Assembly (NCBI GenBank): GCA_029260595.1
Contig: JAJDCY010000024.1
Span: 310,001 to 374,000 of the forward strand
Source of the DNA: Phycisphaeraceae bacterium
GTDB taxonomy: Bacteria; Planctomycetota; Phycisphaerae; Phycisphaerales; Phycisphaeraceae
Direction of reading: 5' to 3'
DNA length: 64,000 nucleotides
Of the stretch, positions 1 through 7,918 are shown piece after piece (positions within the stretch are counted from its first letter, which is position 1; each line of letters begins with the position of its first letter). Below the pieces are notes generated by a model. It ran no database searches, was not told the origin of the DNA, and worked only from the letters and a program-made list of their open reading frames with translations. The translations under genes were made by a program, and so were the position numbers.

Positions 1-1299
1 GAGGCGGGGCTGGCGGGTGCGGGGGGGACACGTCGGGAGATTGTGATTGAGAACGACATCGCGTGGCGTGTGCACACGCTGGTGGACTTTATGTTCGGCA
101 AGCCGGTGGTGCTGCAGAGCTGTGCGAGCGATCCGGGGCGGGCGGGGTTGATCGAGCGGTTATTGCGGCGGGTGTTTGAGGTTAATGGAGGGGTTCGGTT
201 TTTCCAGGACCTGGCGCTGCTGGGTGCGGTGTATGGGTATGTGGATGTTTTGTTGCGCGTGGATGGGGCGGGGTTGGCGTCGGGGTGCGGTGGTGGTCGC
301 GGTGCCGGGGGGGTGAATGAGGCGGGGGTGGTTGGTGCGGCGGATCGGTTTGTGTTGGAGACGATTGATGCGCCGCGGGCGATCCCGGTGTTGGACCCGG
401 ATGATTACCGCCGGTTGGACGGGTACATCGTGAACTATCGCAAGACGCTGAACGAGCTGGATCATGGGGGGTTTTTGGATCGGGTGCGGCAGCGTGTGTT
501 GGGCGGTGGGGCGTCGGGGTTGGGGCGGCGTCGGGTGGAGTTTACGGAGCTGTGGACGGCGGAGGGGCAGTCGGTTCAGACGGGGGCGGTGGGGCAGCGG
601 GAGGTTGTTGAGTCGTCGGTGAACCGGTTGGGGGTGATTCCGGTGGTGCATATTCAGAATTTGCCGCAGCCGTTTTTCTATGAGGGGTTGAGCGATGTTG
701 AGCCGTTGATCGCGTTGCAGAACGAGTTGAATACGCGGCTGTCTGATCGGGCGAATCGTGTGACGTTTCAGGCGTTCAAGATGTACCTGGGTAAGGGGAT
801 TGAGCGGTTCACGGATCGTGTTGTGGGGCCGGGGCAGATGTGGGGGACGGATAACCCGGCTGCGACGATCGAGGAGTTCGGTGGGGATGAGCGGAGCCCA
901 TCGGAGGAGGCGCATATCAATGAGGTGCGCGAGGCGATGGATAAGACGAGCGGTGTGACGCCGCTTGCGGCGGGCGTGTTGCGGAACCGGATCGGGAATC
1001 TGACCAGTGAGAACGCGCTGCGGGTGACGATGATGGGGCTGCTGGCGAAGACGGAGCGGAAGCGGGTGACGTATGGGGCGGGGATCGGTCGGATGTGTGA
1101 GTTGATCTTGCGGGCGGCGGATGTTTATGGGTTGTTCGCGACGTCGGTGGAGGAGAGGCGGGTGCGGCTGGATTGGCCTAGCCCTTTGCCGGCGGATGAG
1201 ACGCAGCGGTTGAAGGATGCGAAGTTGAAGGTTGGTTTGGGTGTGCCGCGTGCGCAGGTGTTGGAGGAGTTGGGTTATGGGGATTGCGCGGTGGAGTGA
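1..1299 (+). CDS. phage portal protein, SPP1 gp6-like (5' truncated)
   Basis: The frame is open from base 1, so the true start lies upstream of the window; the GTG at base 43 is internal. Portal proteins form the dodecameric ring at the capsid vertex through which DNA is packaged. The stretch coded by about 600-830, with NRLGVIPVVHIQN, then SDVEPLIALQNELNTRLSD, resembles the portal core of SPP1 gp6-type proteins, where the long helix and wing follow a proline-rich segment. The C-terminal part (ALRVTMMGLLAKTERKR) fits the clip/wing helices. It is followed by a small acidic coiled-coil protein and the capsid gene, the classic portal-scaffold-capsid order, which supports the call. No protease or head-morphogenesis fusion is seen. 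Confidence 0.8.
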   Translation, partial: EAGLAGAGGTRREIVIENDIAWRVHTLVDFMFGKPVVLQSCASDPGRAGLIERLLRRVFEVNGGVRFFQDLALLGAVYGYVDVLLRVDGAGLASGCGGGRGAGGVNEAGVVGAADRFVLETIDAPRAIPVLDPDDYRRLDGYIVNYRKTLNELDHGGFLDRVRQRVLGGGASGLGRRRVEFTELWTAEGQSVQTGAVGQREVVESSVNRLGVIPVVHIQNLPQPFFYEGLSDVEPLIALQNELNTRLSDRANRVTFQAFKMYLGKGIERFTDRVVGPGQMWGTDNPAATIEEFGGDERSPSEEAHINEVREAMDKTSGVTPLAAGVLRNRIGNLTSENALRVTMMGLLAKTERKRVTYGAGIGRMCELILRAADVYGLFATSVEERRVRLDWPSPLPADETQRLKDAKLKVGLGVPRAQVLEELGYGDCAVE

Positions 1300-1341
1300 T
1301 GGGTTGAGTTTGGATGAGATTGAGTGCGTGAGGGGGTTGAT

Positions 1342-1845
1342 ATGAGTACGCCGGATGAGAGAGCGTTGGGCGCGGGTGAGGATGAAGGGCGTGAGGTTGA
1401 GGATTCGGGGGCGGTGACGCCTGGTGATGTGGGGGAGTTGGGGGGCGGCGAGGGGGTTTTGGAGTTGCGTGGGCGGCTGCAGGATCAGGGGGTGGAGCTG
1501 GAGCAGGCGCGGCGGATGATTGAGCGGTTGGAGAGGCGTGAGCGGATTAATGAGCTGTTGGTTGGTTCGGATGCGGTTGATCTGGAGGTTGCGCGTTTGT
1601 TGACGGAGGCGGCGGTTGAGGGGATGGATCGGCCTGACGTGCGGGAGGCGGTTGAGGATTTGAAGAGGCATAAGCCGTTTTTGTTTCGGCGTCGTGATGC
1701 GCGGGCGGGGGCGATGCCTGCGTATGAGGGGGGGGCGGGTGAGGGCTCTGCGGAGGCGGCGGCGGAGCGGGCGTCGGAATCGGGCGATCGGCGGGATTTG
1801 TTGCGGTATTTGCGTTTGCGTCGCAAGAGCACGCGCGGGCGCTGA
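1342..1845 (+). CDS. probable capsid scaffolding protein
   Basis: A protein of 167 residues from the ATG at 1342; a GTG at 1324 is also possible, but GAGGGGG sits at the right distance before 1342. The N-terminal third is acidic and glycine-rich, residues about 45-75 predict a coiled coil (LRGRLQDQGVELEQARRMI), and the C-terminus is strongly basic (LRYLRLRRKSTRGR). An acidic, helical protein with a basic tail lying between portal and capsid genes is the usual picture of a scaffolding protein, whose basic C-terminus binds the capsid subunit. There is no recognisable sequence family, so the call rests on position and composition. Confidence 0.55.
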   Translation: MSTPDERALGAGEDEGREVEDSGAVTPGDVGELGGGEGVLELRGRLQDQGVELEQARRMIERLERRERINELLVGSDAVDLEVARLLTEAAVEGMDRPDVREAVEDLKRHKPFLFRRRDARAGAMPAYEGGAGEGSAEAAAERASESGDRRDLLRYLRLRRKSTRGR

Positions 1846-1894
1846 GGGTTGATTTTTTTGTTGGCGGGGTTTTTGAACACGAAGGAGGAGTGGG

Positions 1895-3064
1895 ATGCCA
1901 TTTACTGGGAAGGCGACGTATGGGGCGGGCGCGGGTCTGCCGGAGATTGCGGAGGATGTGTCGGACATCATCGGGATTGTGAGCCCGTTTGAGACGCCGT
2001 TGTTGGACATGTTGGGGGATCCGCCTCGGAGCGCTCATAGCACGGTGCATGAGTGGTTGGAGGATGAGCTGCTGCCGAACACGGACACGGTTTCGGATGG
2101 GAGCATTGTGGACCCGGTGAACGAGACGGGTTTTGATGTGGCGAACGGTGATCGGTTCCGTGTGGGGGATCAGATCAAGGCGAAGGGTTCATCTGAGATC
2201 ATGTTTGTGACGGGTGTGGCGGGGAATACGCTGACGGTGACGCGGGGGTACGGGGGGACGACGCCGGAGGCGATCGCCGATGCGATGGTGGTGAATATTC
2301 TTGGGAACGCGGCGTTGGAGGGTGAGGAACGGCCTGCGACGCGGTTTACGAATCGGGTGCGGCGGATGAACTATACGCAGATTTTCACGTCGAGCGTGGA
2401 GGTGTCGGGGTCGCAGTTGGCGGCGCGGCAGGTGGGGTTGAGCGATGAGTTGGATTATCAGAAGCAGGAACGGCTGCGTGAGATGATCCGGGATCTGGAG
2501 AGTTGTGTGGTAAACGGTGTGTCGCCTTCGAGCGCGCCGGAGGGTTCGGCGACGGTGCGTCGGTCGATGAAGGGGATCATCCCGTTTATCACGACGAATA
2601 TTTTTGAGAACGGGGTTGGTGGGTTTCCGTCGGGTGATGGGGGCGGGGGTGATGAGCTCAATGAGACGCAGTTGAACACGGCGTTGCGGATGATCTGGCA
2701 GCAGTCGTCGGGGCGTGTGGACACGATCGTGGTGAATGGTTTCCAGAAGCGTCGGATCAACGGGTTTATCACGGGGTCGCGGCAGTATGACGCGAAGGAT
2801 GTGCGGTACCGGGACCTGGTGAGTGTGTATGAGAGTGACTTTGGGGTTTGCCGTGTGGTGCTGAGCCGTTGGGTGCCGGACGACACGGTGCTGCTGGTGG
2901 ACTCGTCGCGGATCGATGTGCTGCCGCTGGCGGGGCGGAGTTTTCACTTTAAGAAGCTGGCGTCGACGGGTGACAGCGAGGTCGGTCAGGTGATCGGTGA
3001 GTACACGCTGGAGCTACGCAACGAGGGCGCGCATGGGATGATTCATGGGTTGGCATCGGTGTAG
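1895..3064 (+). CDS. major capsid protein, SU10-like (DUF5309 type)
   Basis: A protein of 389 residues expected to build the icosahedral head. The N-terminus (SDIIGIVSPFETPLLDML) and the segment RRMNYTQIFTSSVEVSG match the pattern of the SU10 major capsid family, an HK97-fold lineage; the later VDTIVVNGFQKRRINGF and the C-terminal beta segments fit the A domain. Start is fixed by an excellent AAGGAGGA ribosome site ending about 8 bases before the ATG. It is the best ribosome site in the block, as expected for the most abundant virion protein. Residues about 80-130 hold an inserted-looking beta domain (VGDQIKAKGSSEIMFVTGVAG) similar to small reversal or decoration-like domains. Length is in the family range. 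Confidence 0.82.
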   Translation: MPFTGKATYGAGAGLPEIAEDVSDIIGIVSPFETPLLDMLGDPPRSAHSTVHEWLEDELLPNTDTVSDGSIVDPVNETGFDVANGDRFRVGDQIKAKGSSEIMFVTGVAGNTLTVTRGYGGTTPEAIADAMVVNILGNAALEGEERPATRFTNRVRRMNYTQIFTSSVEVSGSQLAARQVGLSDELDYQKQERLREMIRDLESCVVNGVSPSSAPEGSATVRRSMKGIIPFITTNIFENGVGGFPSGDGGGGDELNETQLNTALRMIWQQSSGRVDTIVVNGFQKRRINGFITGSRQYDAKDVRYRDLVSVYESDFGVCRVVLSRWVPDDTVLLVDSSRIDVLPLAGRSFHFKKLASTGDSEVGQVIGEYTLELRNEGAHGMIHGLASV

Positions 3065-3169
3065 TGGTGCGGGGTGGTGGGCTCGGTCGGGAGTGGGTTT
3101 TGCGGTTGGGAGTGGAGCGGTTGGCGGGCCTGTTGTGGGGGGCGCTGACGGTAGGAGTGGGGGTGCGTG

Positions 3170-3802
3170 ATGGGTTTTTCAACTGATCGAGACTTGCTGG
3201 CGATCGAGCCGCATCTTTTTCGTGATGTGCCGCTGATGGGGCAGGAACGGGTGAACGTGGCGGACGGTGCGGTGTCGGGGACGACGCTGACTAGTGCGAC
3301 GGGTGGGTTCGATGCGGCGCAGGTGGATGCGGGGGGTGTGGTGCTGGTTGATGGGATCGCGTGCGAGGTGTTGAGCCGGACGGATGCGAGCACGTTGGAG
3401 GTGTCGCTGGTGCGCGCGGATGTGGCGGGGGCGGGGATCGGGCCTGGGGCTGGGAGCGGGTTGTCGGTGGTGGTGCGGACGTTCGCGCCGCAGGCGGCGA
3501 TGGTGTGTGAGGTGTTGATGCGCGTGTTCGGGATCGATCCGGAGGCGGGGGGGGTTGGTGAGGAGCAGGTGCTGTCGCGCGAGTTGATGCGGCGGGTGGA
3601 GGTGGTTGGGACGTTGGAGCGGGTGTACTCGGCGGCGGTGGCGCTGGTGGGTGAGAACGAGGTGGTGCAGGCGAAGGCGAGGGAGTATCGGGTGCGGTGC
3701 AATCGGATGATCCGTGAGGCGACGGTGCTGATCGATGCGGATGGGGATGGTGTCGGTGAGATCGTGCGGCGGGTCGGTGTGGGGCGGCTGCATCGGGCGT
3801 GA
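3170..3802 (+). CDS. phage head-tail connector candidate, unknown family
   Basis: A protein of 210 residues, ATG at 3170 (GTG at 3167 also in frame) behind AGGAG. I do not recognise a family. Residues about 30-100 look like a small beta domain (TTLTSATGGFDAAQVDAGG... EVLSRTDASTLEVSLV), the kind found in capsid-associated proteins, and the second half is helical (LMRRVEVVGTLERVYSAAVALVG ... MIREATVLIDADGDG). The beta half shares its general pattern with the inserted domain of the capsid gene just upstream. Position straight after the capsid gene, where adaptor proteins that close the neck usually lie, suggests a connector or head-completion role. The function is inference from order only. Confidence 0.45.
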   Translation: MGFSTDRDLLAIEPHLFRDVPLMGQERVNVADGAVSGTTLTSATGGFDAAQVDAGGVVLVDGIACEVLSRTDASTLEVSLVRADVAGAGIGPGAGSGLSVVVRTFAPQAAMVCEVLMRVFGIDPEAGGVGEEQVLSRELMRRVEVVGTLERVYSAAVALVGENEVVQAKAREYRVRCNRMIREATVLIDADGDGVGEIVRRVGVGRLHRA

Positions 3803-3856
3803 TGGTGGGTGGTTGGTTGCGGGTGAATGATTGGGCGTGAGGGCGGGGGAGTGTTC

Positions 3857-4225
3857 ATGGCGCGGTTTGGCGGGAAAGCGCTGTTTGATAGCGGGCCTAG
3901 TGAGGTTCGGGTGGGTGGGCTGTCGATCAGGCATGTGCTGCAGCAGACGCCGGGGGGGCGTGGGGTTCGGCTTACGCATCTGGGGCATCATGGGCGGTCG
4001 ATTGTGCAGGAGGGGGTGTTGGTTGCGGACGATCGGGAGGGGGTTCGGGCGTTGGGTGCGGGGATCGAGGCGATGCTGGATGGGGTTGCTTATGAGCTGG
4101 TTGATGGTGGTGGTGTGAGTTGGGCGGGGGTTGTGATGTTGAGCTTTGAGCCGGAAGCGGTTGGGCGGGTTGGGGCGCGCTGGCGGATGGGGTATCGGGT
4201 TCAGTATTTGCAGGTTGCGCCGTAG
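3857..4225 (+). CDS. small phage structural protein, unknown
   Basis: A protein of 122 residues. I prefer the ATG at 3857, preceded by GGCGGGGGAG, over the ATG at 3827, which has no good ribosome site. The sequence is compact and beta-rich, starting MARFGGKALFDSGPSEV and ending in strands (RWRMGYRVQYLQV). The opening 'F-x-G-K-x-L-F-x-S-G-P' recalls small proteins found near tail genes in other phages, but I cannot name a family. Its size and place after the connector candidate would fit a tail terminator, tail-tube adaptor or minor tail protein. It lies 25 to 55 bases from its neighbours, so it is surely co-transcribed. Confidence 0.45.
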   Translation: MARFGGKALFDSGPSEVRVGGLSIRHVLQQTPGGRGVRLTHLGHHGRSIVQEGVLVADDREGVRALGAGIEAMLDGVAYELVDGGGVSWAGVVMLSFEPEAVGRVGARWRMGYRVQYLQVAP

Positions 4226-4243
4226 GGCGGCGGGTGTGGGGCT

Positions 4244-4969
4244 ATGAGTAGCGGGATCACACAAGATGTTTTTGAGCTGGTGCTGGCGGCGGGTGTGCGC
4301 GTTGGTGGTGGTGAGCATGAGAGTTTGATTCATGTTTGGTGGCGTGCGCCGGACCAGGGGGAGCGGTTGGTGCAGGTTTACGTTGATGGGCGGTTGGTTG
4401 AGGTGACGGGTGATGTGGATCAGCGTGAGGTGTGGCTGGTGGGTGATCGCGGGCGGGCGCACCGGGTTGATCTGTTGGCGGTGCCGGTGGGGGGCGTTGA
4501 GGCGATTCATGCGGAGCACGCGGGGGTGTTAGGGGATTGGGAGCCGGGGTTGGTGAGGGATGTTTGTGTGGGTTTGATCCGTGATGAGCGGTTGGCGGTG
4601 GATACGCGGTTGCGGGTGAGCGTTGATGGTGAGGGTGAGGATGCGGGGGCGATGTGGGGGCCGTTGGATCATCGCGGGGGGTTTGGGGCGCTGTTTGGTG
4701 AGGGCGGATTCGGGATCGATGCGGCAACGGGGCCGGGGCTAGGTGTGGGGGAGCTTGGGATGGGGCCGCTGGGGGTTGATGGAGAGGCGTGGCGTTGGCG
4801 TCGTGGTGATCTGGAGGCGGGGGACTATGAGGTTGTTGTTGGCGCGGTTGATCGGGAAGGGCAGCGTGCGGGGGTGGACGCGGGGCCTATCGCGGTGAGC
4901 GTTGAGGCGCTGCCGCGGGCGGGTGCGGGGCTATCAATGGACGCGGACTTTACGCTGCGCTGGGGGTAG
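4244..4969 (+). CDS. unrecognised phage structural protein, beta-rich
   Basis: A protein of 241 residues with ATG at 4244, 18 bases after the previous stop and behind a GTGTGGGG site. It appears to be all-beta: an N-terminal segment (ESLIHVWWRAPDQGERLVQVYVDGRLVEVTG split over several strands) reads like a fibronectin-type or Ig-like fold with a Trp-Trp core, and the C-terminal half (DLEAGDYEVVVGAVDREGQ) looks like a second such domain. Ig/Fn3-like modules are common on phage tails and capsids, where they bind host surface sugars weakly. No catalytic motif is visible. Function is unknown beyond a likely virion location inferred from context. Confidence 0.45.
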   Translation: MSSGITQDVFELVLAAGVRVGGGEHESLIHVWWRAPDQGERLVQVYVDGRLVEVTGDVDQREVWLVGDRGRAHRVDLLAVPVGGVEAIHAEHAGVLGDWEPGLVRDVCVGLIRDERLAVDTRLRVSVDGEGEDAGAMWGPLDHRGGFGALFGEGGFGIDAATGPGLGVGELGMGPLGVDGEAWRWRRGDLEAGDYEVVVGAVDREGQRAGVDAGPIAVSVEALPRAGAGLSMDADFTLRWG

Positions 4970-5009
4970 TCGCGGGGTTGGGTTTGGTATGGAGTGAGAG
5001 GGGGTTTCG

Positions 5010-6182
5010 GTGAAGGAATGGTATCCCAATGACGCGAGCTTGTTGGCGCTGGGAGAGGATAGTGTTACGGGGGTGGAGTATATCCCGACGGGCAAGTCGC
5101 CGTATTTTTTGGAGTTTCGCCGGCTGGTGCAGCGTGTGCTGGCGGTGGCGGGGCGGGCGAACGACCTGCGGGTTTATCAGGATGGTGAGCTGGCGGTGGG
5201 TGTGCGCGCCGGGCGGTGCTATGTCGGTGGCGGGGCGCGGGACTACGCTGGGGTGAGCGGGTTGGCGATCGCACCGAGCGCGACGACGCAGGTATGGATG
5301 GACTCGGCGGGGGCGATTCAGTCGGGGACGGGTGGGTTTCCGGGTGATCGGACTGTGTATGTTCCGCTGGCGGAGGTGGTGGCGGACGCGACGGCGATCA
5401 CGGGTGTTGATGACCGACGCGGCGAGGCGTTTTTGCAGGTTACGGATCTGGGGATGCTTGGTATTTCGTCGACGGCGGTGGAGATTGATCAGGTGATCAA
5501 CGGGGTGGCGGGGACGGTGGATAGCGCGGCGTTGAATACGTTGACGGGGGGGCCGCTGAGCACGGCGGATTCGGAGCACCGTCATGTGCAGGTGATGCAG
5601 GGGGTCGACGGGGAGGCGTACTTCTCGCTGATTAATAATGATGTTGGGGCAAGCGCGAACATGGGGTTGGTGTTGAGCCTGCCGGGGCGGCTGGCGGACG
5701 ACACGGTATTGATTGTTGATCCGGGTAGTGGGTATCTGACGCAGCGGTTTGATGGGGCCGCGTACCACCTGGTCGGGTCGGTGCATGTTCAGGTGCGTCA
5801 CGAGGGGGCGCTGACGGGGGCCGTGTCGGGGCGGGTGGCTGGGGTGGTGGCGATCGAAGGGGTTGTGAGTGATGTGATTTTGTCGGTGGGTACGAATATC
5901 GAGAGTAGTACTTCGACGGATGGGATCGATGCGGTGGTGAAGATCAATGGTGTGGCGGTGACGACGACGAGCCCGGGGCTTAAGAGTGGTGATGGGACGG
6001 GGTTTCGCAGCACGTCGCAGGGTGATGGGGTGGCGGGGATTATCAAGACGGATGGGACGGAGGATGTCGCGCGTGGGGATGTGGTGACGGTGGATCTGAA
6101 TCGGAGTGTGTCGGGTTCGGTGACGCAGGAAGCGAGCGATGTGGTGGTGTTGGTGGTGGTGCGGGCGAAGCGGCCTGAGTAG
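5010..6182 (+). CDS. unrecognised phage protein, probable fibre or baseplate component
   Basis: A protein of 390 residues from a GTG at 5010 behind GAGAGGGGG. The first 30 residues (EWYPNDASLLALGEDSVTG) are followed by a mostly beta protein with many small residues. Residues about 60-140 (YQDGELAVGVRAGRCYVGGG ... TVYVPLAEVVAD) resemble the 'use, origin, value, supply' style beta domain that often starts tail-fibre or baseplate wedge proteins and that deals with equation-like 'adverse' loops; I cannot give a named family. A segment near residues 225-265 (LADDTVLIVDPGSGYLTQRF) faintly resembles the C-terminal part of the capsid protein. The end (DVVVLVVVRAKR) is a strong strand. Virion location is inferred from context. 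Confidence 0.4.
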   Translation: MKEWYPNDASLLALGEDSVTGVEYIPTGKSPYFLEFRRLVQRVLAVAGRANDLRVYQDGELAVGVRAGRCYVGGGARDYAGVSGLAIAPSATTQVWMDSAGAIQSGTGGFPGDRTVYVPLAEVVADATAITGVDDRRGEAFLQVTDLGMLGISSTAVEIDQVINGVAGTVDSAALNTLTGGPLSTADSEHRHVQVMQGVDGEAYFSLINNDVGASANMGLVLSLPGRLADDTVLIVDPGSGYLTQRFDGAAYHLVGSVHVQVRHEGALTGAVSGRVAGVVAIEGVVSDVILSVGTNIESSTSTDGIDAVVKINGVAVTTTSPGLKSGDGTGFRSTSQGDGVAGIIKTDGTEDVARGDVVTVDLNRSVSGSVTQEASDVVVLVVVRAKRPE

Positions 6183-6224
6183 TGGGTGTTTTGGGGTGGT
6201 GAGTTGGTGGGGAAGGGGGGATCG

Positions 6225-7070
6225 GTGGCGAGTCAAGAGTTATTGATGGAGGAGATTGAGGCGCTGGTAGGTCAGCGACATGGGGTGAGCGGGGTGTTGT
6301 ATCCGGCGAATGGGTTGCAGCCTTACTATCAATGGCTTGTCGCGTCGCTGCATCTGCTGAGTGAGTCATCGGCGGGCGGTGTGCGGGTGAGTGTGGATGA
6401 GGCGGGTGAGACTTACGTGCGGGTGAGTCCGGGGCGGGTGATGCTGCACGGGGTGGTGCTGGATTATAACGGTGGGGTTGAGGGTCTCTCGGCGTATAAC
6501 AATTTGGTGGTGAATGTTTGGCTTTACGACGCGGGTGCGGGTGCGGCGGGGGTTGGTGTTGGGGCGGCGGGTTCGGGTTGGCCTGTGACGGGTCATATCA
6601 AGCTGGCGGAGGTGACGCTGTCGGGGGGGCGGATCGAGGGGGTTGTCGATCGGCGGTTTGAGGTGATGATGCGCGAGGGCGTGGGGGATGCGGATGCGGG
6701 GGCGTTTGCGCGGTACAGCATGGGGATTGATACGCAGGGTGGGGTTGGGACGCCGAGCGTTGTGTCGATTGATTTGACGGATTTGTATGGGCGGGCGATC
6801 GCGGGGGTGGATTATTTGCGGGTGCGGGTTTGCGATCAAGGGGGGTATCTGGGCGCGACGAACGCGACGATCGCGCCGGGGGTGAACACGAGCACGGTCG
6901 AGACGGTGGCGAGCGGTGTGGATCTGGTTCTGGCGAGCCATACGGATGGGCGGTACCTGGTGAGTTTGACGGACGCGGTGGCGGAGACGGTTGAGTTGCG
7001 GATCGGTGCGGCGAGTGTGTCGTCGCGGCGTGGGGAGTATCGGGCGACGTTGTTGGTGACTCATGCGTGA
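6225..7070 (+). CDS. unrecognised phage protein, probable tail/baseplate component
   Basis: A protein of 281 residues. The GTG at 6225 is chosen because AAGGGGGG precedes it by about 5 bases; a longer frame opens at 6186 without a ribosome site. The N-terminus (QELLMEEIEALVGQRHGVSG) is helical, then comes a beta domain whose arrangement (VRVSPGRVMLHGVVLDYNGG ... VVNVWLYDAGAGAAG ... HIKLAEVTLSGGRIEGVVDRR) parallels residues 60-150 of the preceding gene product, so the two proteins may share an attachment domain. The C-terminal third (DYLRVRVCDQGGYLGATNA ... GRYLVSLTDAVAETVELRIG) looks like an Fn3- or Ig-like domain. No enzyme motif is visible. Confidence 0.4.
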   Translation: MASQELLMEEIEALVGQRHGVSGVLYPANGLQPYYQWLVASLHLLSESSAGGVRVSVDEAGETYVRVSPGRVMLHGVVLDYNGGVEGLSAYNNLVVNVWLYDAGAGAAGVGVGAAGSGWPVTGHIKLAEVTLSGGRIEGVVDRRFEVMMREGVGDADAGAFARYSMGIDTQGGVGTPSVVSIDLTDLYGRAIAGVDYLRVRVCDQGGYLGATNATIAPGVNTSTVETVASGVDLVLASHTDGRYLVSLTDAVAETVELRIGAASVSSRRGEYRATLLVTHA

Positions 7071-7111
7071 GGGGTGTTAAGGGTGTGGTGGTGCGCGGGT
7101 GAGGGTGTGAA

Positions 7112-7918
7112 GTGATTCATAAGCATGTGGATTTTGAGGTTGGGGGGTTCGGGGAGCTTGCGGGGGGGCCGGTGTTGTTGCCGGGGTTGCGTGCGAGCGT
7201 GTTGGCGGATGGTCCGTTGGCGTATTGGCGGATGGGTGAGGGGTCCGGGACGGTGATGGGTGATGAGACGGGGGATCATGATGGGGTGTATGTCGGGAGC
7301 CCGACACTGGGTGCGGGGGGTGCCGGGGCGTATGAGGACAACACGGCGGTGGTGTTTGACGGGGTTGGGTCGTATGCGGATGTCGGGACGCTGGGGGCGC
7401 TGGGATCGAATATGGCGGCGACGGGGGTGACGGTTGAGATGTGGCTGAGGACGAGCAGTACGGGGAGTATTGTTCGTCCGCTTGGTGTGCGCAACACGTC
7501 GGCCAAGCAGTTTTTGTTTGTGGGTGTCAATCAGGTGACGACGGCGCAGATGAATGGTTGGGTGGGGGTTCTGTATCGTGACGAGAGCAATAAGCGTGTA
7601 TTTATGCACGCGCATATCGGGTCGGGGCTTTACGATGGGGAGTGGCATCACCTGGTGTGTGCGCTGGTGGTGAGCCCCGGGGGTGGTGAGGTTTACTTTG
7701 ATAGTGTCGCGCAGGGCACGGTGGTCACGCATGACGACGGGGTTGTAAATGCGGCGAATTTTAATCAGCCGATTGGGGTCGGGTGTTACCTGGATCGGGG
7801 CAGCCCGGTAAGCCATTTTCCCGGGACGCTTGATGAGTTCGCGGTATTTGAGGGGGTGTTGTCGGCGGCGCGGGTGCGGGCGCATTATTTGGCGGGGGTC
7901 GGGGAGGTTGGGGGCTGA
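7112..7918 (+). CDS. LamG/concanavalin A-like jelly-roll protein
   Basis: A protein of 268 residues from a GTG at 7112 behind GTGAGGG. Residues about 35-265 form a LamG-like lectin/glucanase fold: the opening LAYWRMGEGSGTVMGDETG is the classic first strand of this fold ('Y-W-R/x-L-x-E-x-S-G'), followed by AVVFDGVGSYADVG, VEMWLRTSS, GEWHHLVCALVV and GTLDEFAVFEGVLSAARV, which match successive hallmark strands. Such domains bind carbohydrate or protein on surfaces, and on a phage particle would suit host recognition. Its stop codon overlaps the next start by one base (TGATG), which implies translational coupling to the following gene, itself opening with another LamG-like domain. Confidence 0.7.
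   Translation: MIHKHVDFEVGGFGELAGGPVLLPGLRASVLADGPLAYWRMGEGSGTVMGDETGDHDGVYVGSPTLGAGGAGAYEDNTAVVFDGVGSYADVGTLGALGSNMAATGVTVEMWLRTSSTGSIVRPLGVRNTSAKQFLFVGVNQVTTAQMNGWVGVLYRDESNKRVFMHAHIGSGLYDGEWHHLVCALVVSPGGGEVYFDSVAQGTVVTHDDGVVNAANFNQPIGVGCYLDRGSPVSHFPGTLDEFAVFEGVLSAARVRAHYLAGVGEVGG

Noticed and set aside
160-2010. Long minus-strand open frame of over 600 codons under the portal and scaffold genes
   Set aside because: Composition is Arg/Pro/His-rich with no domains; it is the expected antisense shadow of G-rich coding sequence. Similar long antisense frames under most virion genes were rejected for the same reason.
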